NCBI RefSeq assembly: GCF_020089865.1
Contig: NZ_JAIRBM010000022.1
Coordinates: 19,458 to 83,457 of the forward strand
Length of the DNA: 64,000 bases
Source: Microvirga puerhi
Lineage (GTDB): Bacteria; Pseudomonadota; Alphaproteobacteria; Rhizobiales; Beijerinckiaceae
Reading direction: 5' to 3'
This document shows, piece after piece, positions 41,908-50,052 of the stretch. Position numbers and translations under genes: made by a program. The stretch's first letter is position 1; every line of letters begins with the position of its first letter. A model generated the notes under the pieces. It worked only from the letters and a program-made list of their open reading frames with translations. It ran no database searches and was not told the origin of the DNA.

Positions 41908-42891
41908 CTAGGGAATAAGCACAGCAGCACCCTCGAGGTATCCTTCGCGAAGGTCCGCCAGTGCTTCGTTGGCAGCATTGAGCGGGTATTGGATTGTCTT
42001 GCTTTTGACCCCGGCCCGTGGAGCGATTTCAAGGAACTCGGTCGCGTCGCGGCGAGTGAGGTTGGCGACGGAGACGATCTGCCTCTCCTCCCACAGAATG
42101 CGGTAGGGAAAGCTCGGAATATCGCTCATATGGATCCCGCCGCACACGACCCGTCCTCCCTTCCTCACAGCTCGCAGGGCTGCCGGAATGAGGGCGCCGA
42201 CAGGTGCGAAGATGATGGCAGCAGCGAGAAGTTCCGGCGGCATTTGATCCGAGCCCCCAGCCCAGTCCGCGCCGAGAGAGCGAGCGAAGTTTTGCGCGGT
42301 CTCGTCAGACGGTCGCGTGAACGCGAAGACTCGGCGTCCCTGCCATCGGCAGACCTGCATGATGATATGAGCGGCTGCTCCAAATCCATAAAGCCCGACC
42401 GTTTCTCCGTCACCGGCTGCAACGAGGGAGCGCCATCCGATCAGACCTGCGCACATCAGGGGCGCCGTCGCCACGGGATCGGAGAACCCATCGAGCCGGA
42501 AGACGTAAGCGGAATCCGCCACGACGTGAGTGGCGTAGCCGCCGTCACGGGTATAGCCGGTGAAGAGCGGTGCGTCGCAAAGGTTCTCGTGTCCCGACAG
42601 ACAATAGCGGCAATGTCCGCAGGTGTGACCAAGCCATGGAACGCCGACCCGGTCGCCGATGCTTAGGCCCATAACCTCATCGCCTACGGCATCTACAATT
42701 CCAACGATCTCATGGCCCGGAATAAGAGGAAGCTTGGGAGTCGGGAGGTCGCCATCTACGACATGGAGATCCGTTCGACAGACGGCGCAGGCTTCGACGC
42801 GCAATCGGACTTCGCCCCGGGCGGGGCGAAGCTCAGGCATATCCATCAAAACCAATGGCGTCCGAATGGCCTTCAGCACCATTCCGTGCAT
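41908..42891 (-). CDS. Zinc-dependent alcohol dehydrogenase
   Basis: 327 residues, MDR family. Catalytic zinc residues Cys (ACAVCRTD) and His (PGHE); structural zinc Cys all present in CGHCRYCLSGHENLC. The NAD-binding site is the less usual GLYGFGAAAHIIM, lacking the typical GxGxxG. It interconverts alcohols and aldehydes in the cytoplasm. The ATG overlaps the upstream stop (TGATG), so translation is coupled to the gene before; an ATG nine bases later is the alternative. Possibly a fermentative or redox-balancing enzyme in the low-oxygen block. Confidence 0.92.
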   Translation of the reverse strand: MHGMVLKAIRTPLVLMDMPELRPARGEVRLRVEACAVCRTDLHVVDGDLPTPKLPLIPGHEIVGIVDAVGDEVMGLSIGDRVGVPWLGHTCGHCRYCLSGHENLCDAPLFTGYTRDGGYATHVVADSAYVFRLDGFSDPVATAPLMCAGLIGWRSLVAAGDGETVGLYGFGAAAHIIMQVCRWQGRRVFAFTRPSDETAQNFARSLGADWAGGSDQMPPELLAAAIIFAPVGALIPAALRAVRKGGRVVCGGIHMSDIPSFPYRILWEERQIVSVANLTRRDATEFLEIAPRAGVKSKTIQYPLNAANEALADLREGYLEGAAVLIP

Positions 42892-43196
42892 CAGCCGATC
42901 GCGCCTGGCGCCTGAAGTCCCATGACATTGGTCAGGCACTCCTGCAGGTCGGTCAGCGACCGGATGCAGGGTTCGCGCTCTGCTTGATAGCGACGTTCCA
43001 GTTCTTCGGCCAAACGGCTGCAGACTTGGCCGTTCTCATCCGATGCCTGAAGGCGCTGGCGTTCGGTTTCATAGCGAAATTCGATATCCGCCAGGGCGCC
43101 GAGTGTCTGCTGAATTTGCAGAAGCAGATCGTCCGGATACCAAGGCGTTCGAGGCCGTGGCACAGACATCCTTCTTGCGAAGGCATTTATCGTCAT
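42891..43196 (-). CDS. Hypothetical protein coupled to alcohol dehydrogenase
   Basis: 101 residues. Begins MTINAFARRMSVPRPRTPWY; the rest is a long charged helix (QIQQTLGALADIEFRYETERQRL ... AEELERRYQAE) that could form a coiled coil. A GGAGG ribosome site precedes the ATG. Its stop overlaps the alcohol dehydrogenase start. It shares its upstream Fnr box (43336-43349) with the divergent Hsp20 gene. No family recognised; a helical partner or adaptor is conceivable. Confidence 0.72.
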   Translation of the reverse strand: MTINAFARRMSVPRPRTPWYPDDLLLQIQQTLGALADIEFRYETERQRLQASDENGQVCSRLAEELERRYQAEREPCIRSLTDLQECLTNVMGLQAPGAIG

Positions 43197-43335
43197 TCGG
43201 AGTTCCTCCCGGTTCTTGTGAGCAGGATCGGGACGCGGACAGCGAAGCTTGGCGGTCCCATAGCGTGCGCATGACGCGGCTATCTTCGGATCCAAGACCG
43301 TGAGCAAAACCTACCGCGCCAATCGGGCCATTTCT

Positions 43336-43349
43336 TTGACCAAAGTCAA
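43336..43349. promoter_or_regulatory. Perfect Fnr/FixK-type box
   Basis: TTGACCAAAGTCAA, an exact TTGA-N6-TCAA palindrome. It lies 140 bp from the leftward unknown/alcohol dehydrogenase unit and 128 bp from the rightward Hsp20 gene, so it could serve either or both. Confidence 0.7.
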
Positions 43350-43476
43350 AGTCGAATAGCGCTCTGAGAGCAGATGATGAAAAGGACGGCCTTCGCCATG
43401 AAGTGCCACACGCTTCGGCAGAGCAAACAGCCGAACGGCGCCGTTCTGGAGCCGACCGACCGAGGAGGTATATGCA

Positions 43477-44004
43477 ATGGCTCGTAACCCATTAACACCC
43501 TTCTATGCAGGTGGACGCGGTGATCCTTTCCTTTCACTCCATCGAGAGATGAATCGTCTGTTCGACGATGTATTGCGTGGTTCCGCCACTGGTCCAAGCG
43601 AGAACGGGGATCTCGGCTTCGTTCCCGCCCACATCAATGTATCCGAAACTGCGGACGACCTCCGCGTCACGGCGGAGCTTCCCGGGGTGGCACCTGAGGA
43701 TGTGGACATTACGCTCGACAACGGCGTCTTGACCATTCGTGGAGAAAAGCGCTTCGAGAAGAAGGACGAGAAGGAGAGTTTCCATTTCGTCGAGCGTTCC
43801 TATGGAAGCTTCCAGCGCTCCTTGCGGCTACCCTTTGCCGTGAGCCCTAACCAAGTTCACGCCACGTTCGACAATGGCGTTCTCACAGTCAGCATTCCCA
43901 AGAGCAAAGCCCAGGAACAGTCGACCCGGGTTCAGATCCAGGGACGCAGCGGCCAAGGTGAGAAGACGAGCGCCTCCGCGAATGCTCCCTCCAAGGCCAA
44001 GTAA
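43477..44004 (+). CDS. Small heat-shock protein (Hsp20/alpha-crystallin)
   Basis: 175 residues. N-terminal arm (MARNPLTPFYAGG ... LSLHREMNRLFDD), alpha-crystallin domain (~50-140) and C-terminal I-x-I-like VSIPKS. It holds unfolded proteins in oligomers until ATP-dependent chaperones act. GAGGAGGT sits just before the ATG. A hairpin follows the stop. Part of the stress block and downstream of a perfect Fnr box. Confidence 0.96.
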   Translation: MARNPLTPFYAGGRGDPFLSLHREMNRLFDDVLRGSATGPSENGDLGFVPAHINVSETADDLRVTAELPGVAPEDVDITLDNGVLTIRGEKRFEKKDEKESFHFVERSYGSFQRSLRLPFAVSPNQVHATFDNGVLTVSIPKSKAQEQSTRVQIQGRSGQGEKTSASANAPSKAK

Positions 44005-44012
44005 CAGAGACA

Positions 44013-44034
44013 GGCTCCAGTGAGCACTGGAGCC
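44013..44034. terminator. Stem-loop after Hsp20 gene
   Basis: Nine-base stem GGCTCCAGT / ACTGGAGCC with loop GAGC, seven bases after the Hsp20 stop region. No T-run follows, so it may be only a stabilising structure. Confidence 0.45.
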
Positions 44035-44226
44035 GAACCCCAGGTACAGACTGAGCCGGTTCTGAAGGGGTCCGGAACCTGCACTTCCGAGCGGAGATGC
44101 AGGTTGGATCGGTTGAGCGTATCTGGCGTTCCGGAAGCCTGGGCCTAGTACAAGCGGGCGGTCGTGGGCTATCCCGTGTGGCTGCGAGATGCTCTCTCAC
44201 CAAAGAAGACGTTTACCTTCGGCGGA

Positions 44227-45069
44227 TCAATACGACAGGAGGAGTGGTACGGGACTGCTATGAAGGAGCGACTGCGTCGTTCCGCCGAGAACGAACTGAC
44301 GCAGACGGGAATGCACGAAGGCCCCCATCACGATCATGCTGCTGCGGCTCAACGTGGCGTGGTTGCGTAAGGTCTCGGCCACGTCCCTATCCAAGGCCGG
44401 CAGATCCAGGACAGTGGCGTTGATCCCGTGTCGCGCGAGGTGGGGCGCAATGTCGGCGCCTGGAATGGATTCACGCAGATCCTTCTCTCCCGTGATGCTC
44501 ACGAGATCGACTTGTCCGGCTGCACGCAGAAACGGGAGGGCGTCGTTCAGGGCCCGTGCCGCCTTGGCACTGCCGTCCCATGCCACGATGACACGGTCCA
44601 TCCGGAATTTGTCGAACCCGGGAGGAACGACCACGAGGGGGCGCCCGCTGCCGGTCAGAATGGCCTCGATGAGGCCTCTGTCGACGGCAAGCGCGACGGG
44701 TTCCGCATCTAGAACCGTGAGGTCGTGCATGCGTGCGAGGGACGTGAAACTCCGGATCAGATTCGGGTAAGCAAGCTGCGGCGCTTCGACGGTGCAGGCC
44801 AAGCCCGAGGTGGCGGCTGCCTGCCGTGCCGTGTCGGCGACGGCCGCAGCAAGAGCGTCAAGCCGTCGGTTCTCGGCAGCGACCAGCCCTGCAGCCACGT
44901 GGCTGACGAAGGCGTGCGTCATGACGAGCTTCAGTGAGGCTGCCTGGACGGTTACGTGGGCATCTGCCTCTCGTGCCAAGCCGAGGCCGTAGGTCAAGGC
45001 AGAGGAAGTCTCTCTTTCGTCTCCCTCCTCCGTGAGACCGATCAGGATACTGCGGATATTCTGAAGCAA
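44227..45069 (-). CDS. Universal stress protein, tandem UspA domains
   Basis: 280 residues: two UspA-like halves, ~1-140 and ~150-280. Only the second shows a recognisable end of the ATP loop (MIVMGAFVHSRLRQFVLGGT). The first half looks degenerate. In this block it is likely to be a cytoplasmic ATP-sensing or survival factor induced at low oxygen. Start ATG is 61 bp from a perfect Fnr box in the divergent spacer. Confidence 0.88.
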   Translation of the reverse strand: MLQNIRSILIGLTEEGDERETSSALTYGLGLAREADAHVTVQAASLKLVMTHAFVSHVAAGLVAAENRRLDALAAAVADTARQAAATSGLACTVEAPQLAYPNLIRSFTSLARMHDLTVLDAEPVALAVDRGLIEAILTGSGRPLVVVPPGFDKFRMDRVIVAWDGSAKAARALNDALPFLRAAGQVDLVSITGEKDLRESIPGADIAPHLARHGINATVLDLPALDRDVAETLRNHATLSRSSMIVMGAFVHSRLRQFVLGGTTQSLLHSSPVPLLLSY

Positions 45070-45129
45070 TCTCTCCTCCTATGCTCAGGCCGTTCGAAAA
45101 GGTTCTATCGGATCTCCTCTCGGCCGGCT

Positions 45130-45143
45130 TTGATTTCACTCAA
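45130..45143. promoter_or_regulatory. Perfect Fnr/FixK-type box
   Basis: TTGATTTCACTCAA, an exact TTGA-N6-TCAA match, in the 133-bp spacer between the divergent Usp and MBL genes. Position is 61 bp from one start and 60 bp from the other, consistent with control of both. Confidence 0.75.
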
Positions 45144-45202
45144 GTGCAACTCCATGTCGATTTATGTAGGGTAGCTGGGCCGTTCGTACGAGGATTCGCC
45201 AT

Positions 45203-46792
45203 ATGACGCTGCGTTTGAGATTTCACGGAGCTGCCCAGACCGTGACGGGATCATGCTTCGCTCTGGAGACGGATCGGGCCCGTATTCTTATCGATTGCGG
45301 TATGTTTCAGGGGTCCAAGACCGAGCGGGAGCTCAACTATCGGGCCTTTCCTTTCCAACCGGCCGCACTCCACGCGGTCGTTCTCACGCATGCTCACATC
45401 GATCACAGCGGATTGTTGCCAAAACTCGTGAAGGATGGCTTCGGCGGACCAATCTTCGCCACGAAAGCGACCGTAGATCTCTGCTCTGTCATGCTTCCGG
45501 ACTCAGGCCATATCCAGGAAATGGAGGTGGAGCAGCTCAATCGACGCAATATTCGCCGCGGCCGGGCGGAGGTCGAGCCGATTTATACCGCCGAGGATGC
45601 CACCGCCTGCCTCACGCAATTCAGGCCGGTTGCCTATCACGCCTGGATGCAGGTCGCCGACGGTATTCGCGTCAGGTTTTGGAATGCCGGGCACCTTCTC
45701 GGATCGGCTTCAGTCGAGGTGGAGGTTACCGAGCAGGGCAGGGATCAACCGACACGATTGCTCTTTTCCGGAGATCTTGGACCTGATTCCAAGCTTCTGC
45801 AGTTCGACCCGGATGCTCCCCGTGAGGTCGACTACGTGGTCTGTGAATCGACATACGGGGATACGGACCGGTTGGATGCCTCTCCGGAGCGACGGCGGCA
45901 GCTTCTTTGCAAGGAGGTGCAGTCTGCTCTCCGATCGACCGGTGCTCTGCTCATCCCATCTTTCGCCGTCGAGCGAACCCAGGAACTCCTTGTCGATCTG
46001 GTCGGTCTGATGAATGACGGCAAGATTCCAACGCTGCCGATCTTTATCGACTCGCCTCTAGCCACTCGCGCCAGTGCGATCTTTGAAAGCCACGCGGGTG
46101 AACTGGAGGAGGGGGCAGCGCTCAAGCAGGCTCTGAATGCTCCTCAAGTGCGCTTTACGGAATCTGTGGAGCAGAGCAAGGCCATTGATCGGATCCGAAG
46201 TTTCTACATCGTCATCGCGGCGAGCGGGATGTGCGAGGCGGGACGCATTCGCCACCATCTGAAGGCGTGGCTCTGGCGTGATGAGGCAACCGTTCTGCTG
46301 GTCGGCTACCAGGCGCAGGGAACACTCGGAAGGATCCTCCAGGACGGCGCTTCGAGGGTCAGGCTCATGGGGGAGGAGATTCAGGTCCGCGCTCGAATCC
46401 GTTCCCTGGATCTTTATTCCGGACATGCTGATGGCCCTGAGCTGGCCGCCTGGGTCCGGGAGCGCATGCCAATCTCGCACAATGTCTTTCTCGTCCACGG
46501 CGAGGAGGATTCCCTTGAGGGCCTGTCACGGCGTCTCGCTCCGGTCGTGAGGGAAGGGCAGGTCGTCATTCCGAACCTCGACAGCGCCTTCGAGTTGACG
46601 CCAGCCGGAGCAAGGACGATTGAAACGGAGAAGCCTGGTCGTATGGCGCCGGCGGCTGCGGGCCGCCTCGATTGGCACAACGAGCTTTCCAGTCTCCTCC
46701 TCGATATCAGCGACGCGGTCGGCAAGACTGCGGACGAAAGAGCGAGGCAGGTCGTCATCCGCCGCCTGCGACGAGCTTTGGAAGAGCGCTGA
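45203..46792 (+). CDS. MBL-fold / beta-CASP RNA-processing-type hydrolase
   Basis: 529 residues. The metallo-beta-lactamase signature is HAHIDHSG (His63, His65, Asp67, His68); SGDLGPDSKL, DYVVCESTYGD and the beta-CASP region follow, and the C-terminal part has the RMMBL-like SGHADGPELAAW. Related to ribonuclease J/CPSF-like nucleases. A GAGGA lies eight bases before the ATG. The last ~50 residues are a charged helical extension (SSLLLDISDAVGKTADERAR). It may process RNA under stress, but the substrate is unknown. Confidence 0.9.
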   Translation: MTLRLRFHGAAQTVTGSCFALETDRARILIDCGMFQGSKTERELNYRAFPFQPAALHAVVLTHAHIDHSGLLPKLVKDGFGGPIFATKATVDLCSVMLPDSGHIQEMEVEQLNRRNIRRGRAEVEPIYTAEDATACLTQFRPVAYHAWMQVADGIRVRFWNAGHLLGSASVEVEVTEQGRDQPTRLLFSGDLGPDSKLLQFDPDAPREVDYVVCESTYGDTDRLDASPERRRQLLCKEVQSALRSTGALLIPSFAVERTQELLVDLVGLMNDGKIPTLPIFIDSPLATRASAIFESHAGELEEGAALKQALNAPQVRFTESVEQSKAIDRIRSFYIVIAASGMCEAGRIRHHLKAWLWRDEATVLLVGYQAQGTLGRILQDGASRVRLMGEEIQVRARIRSLDLYSGHADGPELAAWVRERMPISHNVFLVHGEEDSLEGLSRRLAPVVREGQVVIPNLDSAFELTPAGARTIETEKPGRMAPAAAGRLDWHNELSSLLLDISDAVGKTADERARQVVIRRLRRALEER

Positions 46793-46857
46793 AACCGGGG
46801 CTCGTCCTTCTTGGCCTCCTCTGGTTGGGCAGAATCTATCATACACCTCGGCCGCAT

Positions 46858-46871
46858 TTGATCCGCATCAA
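46858..46871. promoter_or_regulatory. Perfect Fnr/FixK-type box
   Basis: TTGATCCGCATCAA, matching both the minimal TTGA-N6-TCAA and the stricter TTGAT-N4-ATCAA. It lies ~72 bp upstream of the 46944 gene, the first of a two-gene unit with the cytochrome c. Confidence 0.8.
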
Positions 46872-46943
46872 CGCTCGGCAAGCAAATGAAGGCTAGGGTT
46901 GGGCATTGATAGCTGAACGCCGGATCGGCGACGGAGAGGACCC

Positions 46944-47342
46944 ATGCTCCAGCACATCACCTTGCACTTGGCGCGAACCCGCGACTTTCCCGAGGGAAGC
47001 GCGTTTCACGGCTACGAAATCACGGCGCCCCTCGATGCCGCCGGTCATCTCGACCAGGAGGAATGGCGTAGCAAGCGAGCCCACTGCCACGTCCGTCGGT
47101 TCTGGCTCGGGGAGCGGGATCAGATCGGGCTGCTGGTCCACCGCCCAGGCGGAGCAGGCGGAGCGACCTGGGTGATCGATTACAACCGAGACCGCATGGA
47201 CGACGACGAGGCCGGATATCGCCTCGGCACTCATACCTTTCTCGTTGGGGAATATGTGTCGATCCGTGACGCGGAAGGGGACGTCAATACTTTCAAGGTC
47301 GTCAGTGCGAAGCCTTTCGTGAAGGATCTGGTGGAGCCCTAA
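46944..47342 (+). CDS. Hypothetical protein, 132 aa, co-transcribed with cytochrome c
   Basis: Starts MLQHITLHLARTRDFPEGSA. Alternating strands and charged loops (HLDQEEWRSKRAHCHVRRFW; LGERDQIGLLVHRPGG; YRLGTHTFLVGEYVSIRDA) suggest a small beta-rich cytoplasmic domain; Cys and His in RAHCHVRR could bind metal. No signal peptide. A ribosome site (GGAGAGGA) precedes the ATG. It is followed three bases later by the cytochrome c gene and preceded by a perfect Fnr box. Not recognised. Confidence 0.75.
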   Translation: MLQHITLHLARTRDFPEGSAFHGYEITAPLDAAGHLDQEEWRSKRAHCHVRRFWLGERDQIGLLVHRPGGAGGATWVIDYNRDRMDDDEAGYRLGTHTFLVGEYVSIRDAEGDVNTFKVVSAKPFVKDLVEP

Positions 47343-47345
47343 GCC

Positions 47346-47660
47346 ATGATGCGCCTTGCGCTTTCGATCGTTCTGCTGCTGCTTTCCCAGCCTTCGCCCG
47401 CTCAGGAGGGGCGTGCAGAACGCGGAAGGGTGTTTGTGCAGACGAATTGCGCAGGCTGCCATGCCATCGGCCGGGTCGGCGAGAGCCCGCTGGCCATCGC
47501 GCCGCCCTTTCGCACGCTTCACGAGCGCTATCCCGTTGAGGATCTGGCGGAGGCGCTGGCCGAGGGCATCACGACAGGGCATCCTACTATGCCGGAATTC
47601 CGGCTGGACCCAGCGCAGATCAATGATGTGGTTGCCTATCTGAAGACACTCGAGCGCTGA
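47346..47660 (+). CDS. Class I-type cytochrome c
   Basis: 104 residues. Signal peptide MMRLALSIVLLLLSQPSPAQ, haem motif CAGCH, and a likely axial Met in TMPEF. A single haem c, soluble in the periplasm. It starts 3 bp after the upstream unknown gene (ATGATG, the first or second ATG usable). Probably an electron carrier used under low oxygen. Confidence 0.92.
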   Translation: MMRLALSIVLLLLSQPSPAQEGRAERGRVFVQTNCAGCHAIGRVGESPLAIAPPFRTLHERYPVEDLAEALAEGITTGHPTMPEFRLDPAQINDVVAYLKTLER

Positions 47661-47732
47661 CGGGGAATGAGCCCTTGAGAGGCTGATCGAGTTCCATATA
47701 GGTCGTGGCCTGGTTCTGTGTTGGCGAAGAGG

Positions 47733-48449
47733 CTAGGCTGCGACCGGTCTAATCAAGCGTTCCAGATCCGTGATGCGCACACCGTCCGGAACGAGGATGA
47801 TAACTTTCTCCCGAGCGAGCCTGTTCAGAGTTCTGCTGACGGTCTCGAGGCTAAGGCCAAGAAAATCCGCCATGTCCTGCCGACTCATGGGAAGGTGGAC
47901 GGTCACCGAAGCCGATCCCAGCCTAGTCCAGCGCTCGCGCATACCCAGTAGGAACATGATGACCTTTTCCTCCGCGGTGCGGCGACCTAAGAGGGTCATC
48001 TGATCCTGGGCCAAGCTCAGTTCGTGCGTGGCGAATTCATGGAGCCGCCGGAGCAAATGCGGCTTTCGGTCGATCAATAATGAGAATGCAGTGCGCGAGA
48101 AACGGCAGGCCGAGACTTGCTCGATGGCATCCGCCCCAAAGGGATGTGTCTTGCCCATCGCAAGTCCCAGAAAGTCGCCAGGCAGAGCAAAACCCACGAT
48201 CTGGCGCCGACCATCGGGGAGAAGCGTGTAGAGCCGCGCGACCCCGCCCGTGATGTTGTAGACCCAATCCGCATCGGCGCCCTGGAGGAAAATCGTCTCT
48301 CTTTGCGAAAAGCGCACATGCTGGGCGAGCTCGTCCAACGCGGAAAGCTCGGTGGCTGACAGGGCGGCGCAGACACTGATGTGGCGGACCTTGCAAACGA
48401 TACAGGCTTCGCCCGGATATCCATGCGGACAAGGAGAGACGGAAACCAT
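47733..48449 (-). CDS. Fnr-type oxygen-sensing Crp/Fnr regulator
   Basis: 238 residues. N-terminal Cys7, Cys16, Cys19 and Cys27 (ACIVCKVRHISVC) plus Cys115 (VSACRF) provide the ligands of an oxygen-labile 4Fe-4S cluster, as in FnrN. A cyclic-nucleotide-type barrel (~30-150) and a C-terminal winged HTH (MSRQDMADFLGLSLETVSR) follow. Glu202, Ser205 and Arg206 match the DNA-reading E-SR of E. coli Fnr, so TTGA-N6-TCAA should be its target. A perfect copy lies 47 bp upstream of its own start. It is likely the regulator of this whole locus. Confidence 0.92.
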   Translation of the reverse strand: MVSVSPCPHGYPGEACIVCKVRHISVCAALSATELSALDELAQHVRFSQRETIFLQGADADWVYNITGGVARLYTLLPDGRRQIVGFALPGDFLGLAMGKTHPFGADAIEQVSACRFSRTAFSLLIDRKPHLLRRLHEFATHELSLAQDQMTLLGRRTAEEKVIMFLLGMRERWTRLGSASVTVHLPMSRQDMADFLGLSLETVSRTLNRLAREKVIILVPDGVRITDLERLIRPVAA

Positions 48450-48495
48450 CGGTCTCCTCCCGGAAAGGATCCAACCCTATCAGATCTGCCGTTGT

Positions 48496-48509
48496 TTGAC
48501 ACGCATCAA
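48496..48509. promoter_or_regulatory. Perfect Fnr/FixK-type box, autoregulatory position
   Basis: TTGACACGCATCAA in the spacer between the fnr-like gene (start 47 bp away, leftward) and the rightward 48563 gene (54 bp away). Direct autoregulation of the Fnr-like protein is the simple reading. Confidence 0.75.
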
Positions 48510-48562
48510 TGCCGGCCCTGAAAGCCAGCGTTATGTTGCAGCGAAGGGAAGGATCCGCGTTC

Positions 48563-49039
48563 ATGATTTCGGAGATCTATCAGGTCGAGCGGATCGGACG
48601 CTCCAACGCGGATCGGATCTACGCGCTGATTAGTCTCCTGCACCCGAATGTCACGTGGAAGGCTTGGCAGCGTTTCGTTCGTCAGGCGGCGCGTCTTCCG
48701 CGTCGTGTCGGTGGACTTGTGGCCGTTCAGGATCAGCGCGGCTGCTGCCACGCAATATTCTCCTATAGAGTTGCCGAGGCAGTCGCCGGGGGCGCCGTTC
48801 TGTGGATCAGCGACGTGGTCATCGGTCGCCTGCCTGGAGCCACCCTCCCGAAAGCGATCATCAATTTTGCGGAGGGCCTTGCGGACGAGCTTGGCAGCAG
48901 TGCGATCCTCATGGATCTCCCGCATGAAATGATAGCCCCCGGTGACGCGGAAATTCTTGCACAGACCGGATTTCATGCGAGCGGTGTCGTACTCACCCGC
49001 CGACTTCAACAGGCGCATCCTGTCGGCGCGACCAGGTGA
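48563..49039 (+). CDS. Hypothetical protein, possibly GNAT-like
   Basis: 158 residues from MISEIYQVERIGRSNADRIY. It has a faint GNAT shape (VGGLVAVQDQRGCCHAIFSY; VLWISDVVIGRLPGATLPKA; a long helix, then VLTRRLQ), but no clear acetyl-CoA loop. Divergent from the fnr-like gene across a perfect Fnr box, so probably induced with it. Start ATG follows AAGGGAAGGA at a long spacing. Function not known. Confidence 0.65.
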   Translation: MISEIYQVERIGRSNADRIYALISLLHPNVTWKAWQRFVRQAARLPRRVGGLVAVQDQRGCCHAIFSYRVAEAVAGGAVLWISDVVIGRLPGATLPKAIINFAEGLADELGSSAILMDLPHEMIAPGDAEILAQTGFHASGVVLTRRLQQAHPVGATR

Positions 49040-49070
49040 TGTTCCCGCGAGTTCATGGACGATATCGCGG

Positions 49071-49586
49071 CTAGGGGAGTTGTTCGGACAGTTGTCGTTT
49101 CTCGGTTTCGTATTGTTGCGCCAGAACCTGGTCAGTGGCTTTACCTGGCGTGCGATAGACCAGCACAGGGATGCTGGAATGGGTCAGGACCTTGACGGTC
49201 TCGCTTCCCAGGACGAGAGCTGAGATGCCGCGACGGCCATGCGATGCCATCAGTATGAGATCGCAACCCTTCTCTTTCGCTGTACGGATAATGGCCTCGT
49301 AGGGCTGGTCATCTTCCGCATGAAGGGCGCCGCAGGAAACCTGTGCACTTGTGGCAGCCTTTTCGGCCTCTTCCAGGCGGCGCGCTGCCTCGCGATTCAA
49401 GGCATCGCGATAGCTGGCCTCGGTTTCCTGCAGTTGTGCGGCTTCAAATGAGAAGGTGTGAAATGGCTCTGTCACGGTCAGAAACGTGATCCTGATGCTG
49501 GTGCCGGATGCCAGCTTTACCCCGTAGGCGATGGCTTCTCCGGATAAGGGAGATCCGTCGGTTGGGATCAGAATATGCCTGAACAT
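49071..49586 (-). CDS. Universal stress protein (single UspA domain)
   Basis: 171 residues. Single UspA fold with an intact ATP-binding motif: ASHGRRGISALVLGSETVKV (G-x2-G-x9-G-S), Asp in ILIPTDGS. Cytoplasmic. The terminal helix extends past the usual family end (GKATDQVLAQQYETEKRQLS). Convergent with the 48563 gene, 31 bp apart. An imperfect Fnr box (49762-49775) lies ~176 bp upstream. Confidence 0.93.
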   Translation of the reverse strand: MFRHILIPTDGSPLSGEAIAYGVKLASGTSIRITFLTVTEPFHTFSFEAAQLQETEASYRDALNREAARRLEEAEKAATSAQVSCGALHAEDDQPYEAIIRTAKEKGCDLILMASHGRRGISALVLGSETVKVLTHSSIPVLVYRTPGKATDQVLAQQYETEKRQLSEQLP

Positions 49587-49761
49587 GAGCTTCTCCCGTT
49601 GCTCAGGGTCGCATAGTCGATCGTCTTGCGCTCGCGCTTCGGCTTCAGCGCCACGGTTCACAAGACGCAGCCTCTCCTGCCGCTGTCGGTCGGACCGGAA
49701 TGAGGTGAAACAGGTTAGGCATTACGCGTCCGCAGTTCAGCATCGATAACTGAGTCATGCT

Positions 49762-49775
49762 TTGCTTTAGATCAA
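49762..49775 (-). promoter_or_regulatory. Imperfect Fnr/FixK box upstream of Usp
   Basis: Minus strand TTGATCTAAAGCAA: left half exact, right half GCAA instead of TCAA. Lies ~176 bp from the Usp start, so it is a weaker candidate than the four perfect boxes. Confidence 0.3.
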
Positions 49776-49999
49776 GATCCTGATGCTTCGGAGTAGCCGA
49801 ATCTTAAGCGGAAACGGCATCTCGAAATTCTTCTTCACCACCGAGCGGTGGTCATATCTGGAACGGGCCGAGTCTTTGGCAATCCCTCTTAGGTCGAAGG
49901 CGCGCGCGAAATCATGAGGCTAGCACTCAAAAGGATTGTTGTCCTGACTAAAGCTTATTCGTTGCTGACGAACATAATTGACGACTAGTAAACAACATG

Positions 50000-50017
50000 A
50001 GAACATTCCAATTCTCA
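50000..50017. promoter_or_regulatory. Inverted repeat, possible operator of ABC operon
   Basis: GAGAACATTCCAATTCTC: arms GAGAA and TTCTC separated by 8 bases, ~36 bp before the substrate-binding protein start. It lies between two ACTAGT copies. No cognate regulator gene is in the window. Confidence 0.45.
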
Positions 50018-50052
50018 ATAATAACTAGTGGTGATTTATTTGGGAGGAATCA

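Larger units (their letters stand above)
49587..50052. promoter_or_regulatory. Spacer upstream of the sugar-alcohol ABC operon
   Basis: 466 bp, AT-rich in its right third. Contains an imperfect Fnr box at 49762-49775, two ACTAGT sites (49985-49990 and 50025-50030) and, between them, an inverted repeat GAGAA-N8-TTCTC (50000-50017). The last is a probable operator. A GGGAGG ribosome site ends the region. Confidence 0.5.

Noticed and set aside
44164..44370. 68-codon + strand frame between Hsp20 and Usp
   Set aside because: Most of it is antisense to the C-terminus of the universal stress protein, and it has a weak GTG start.
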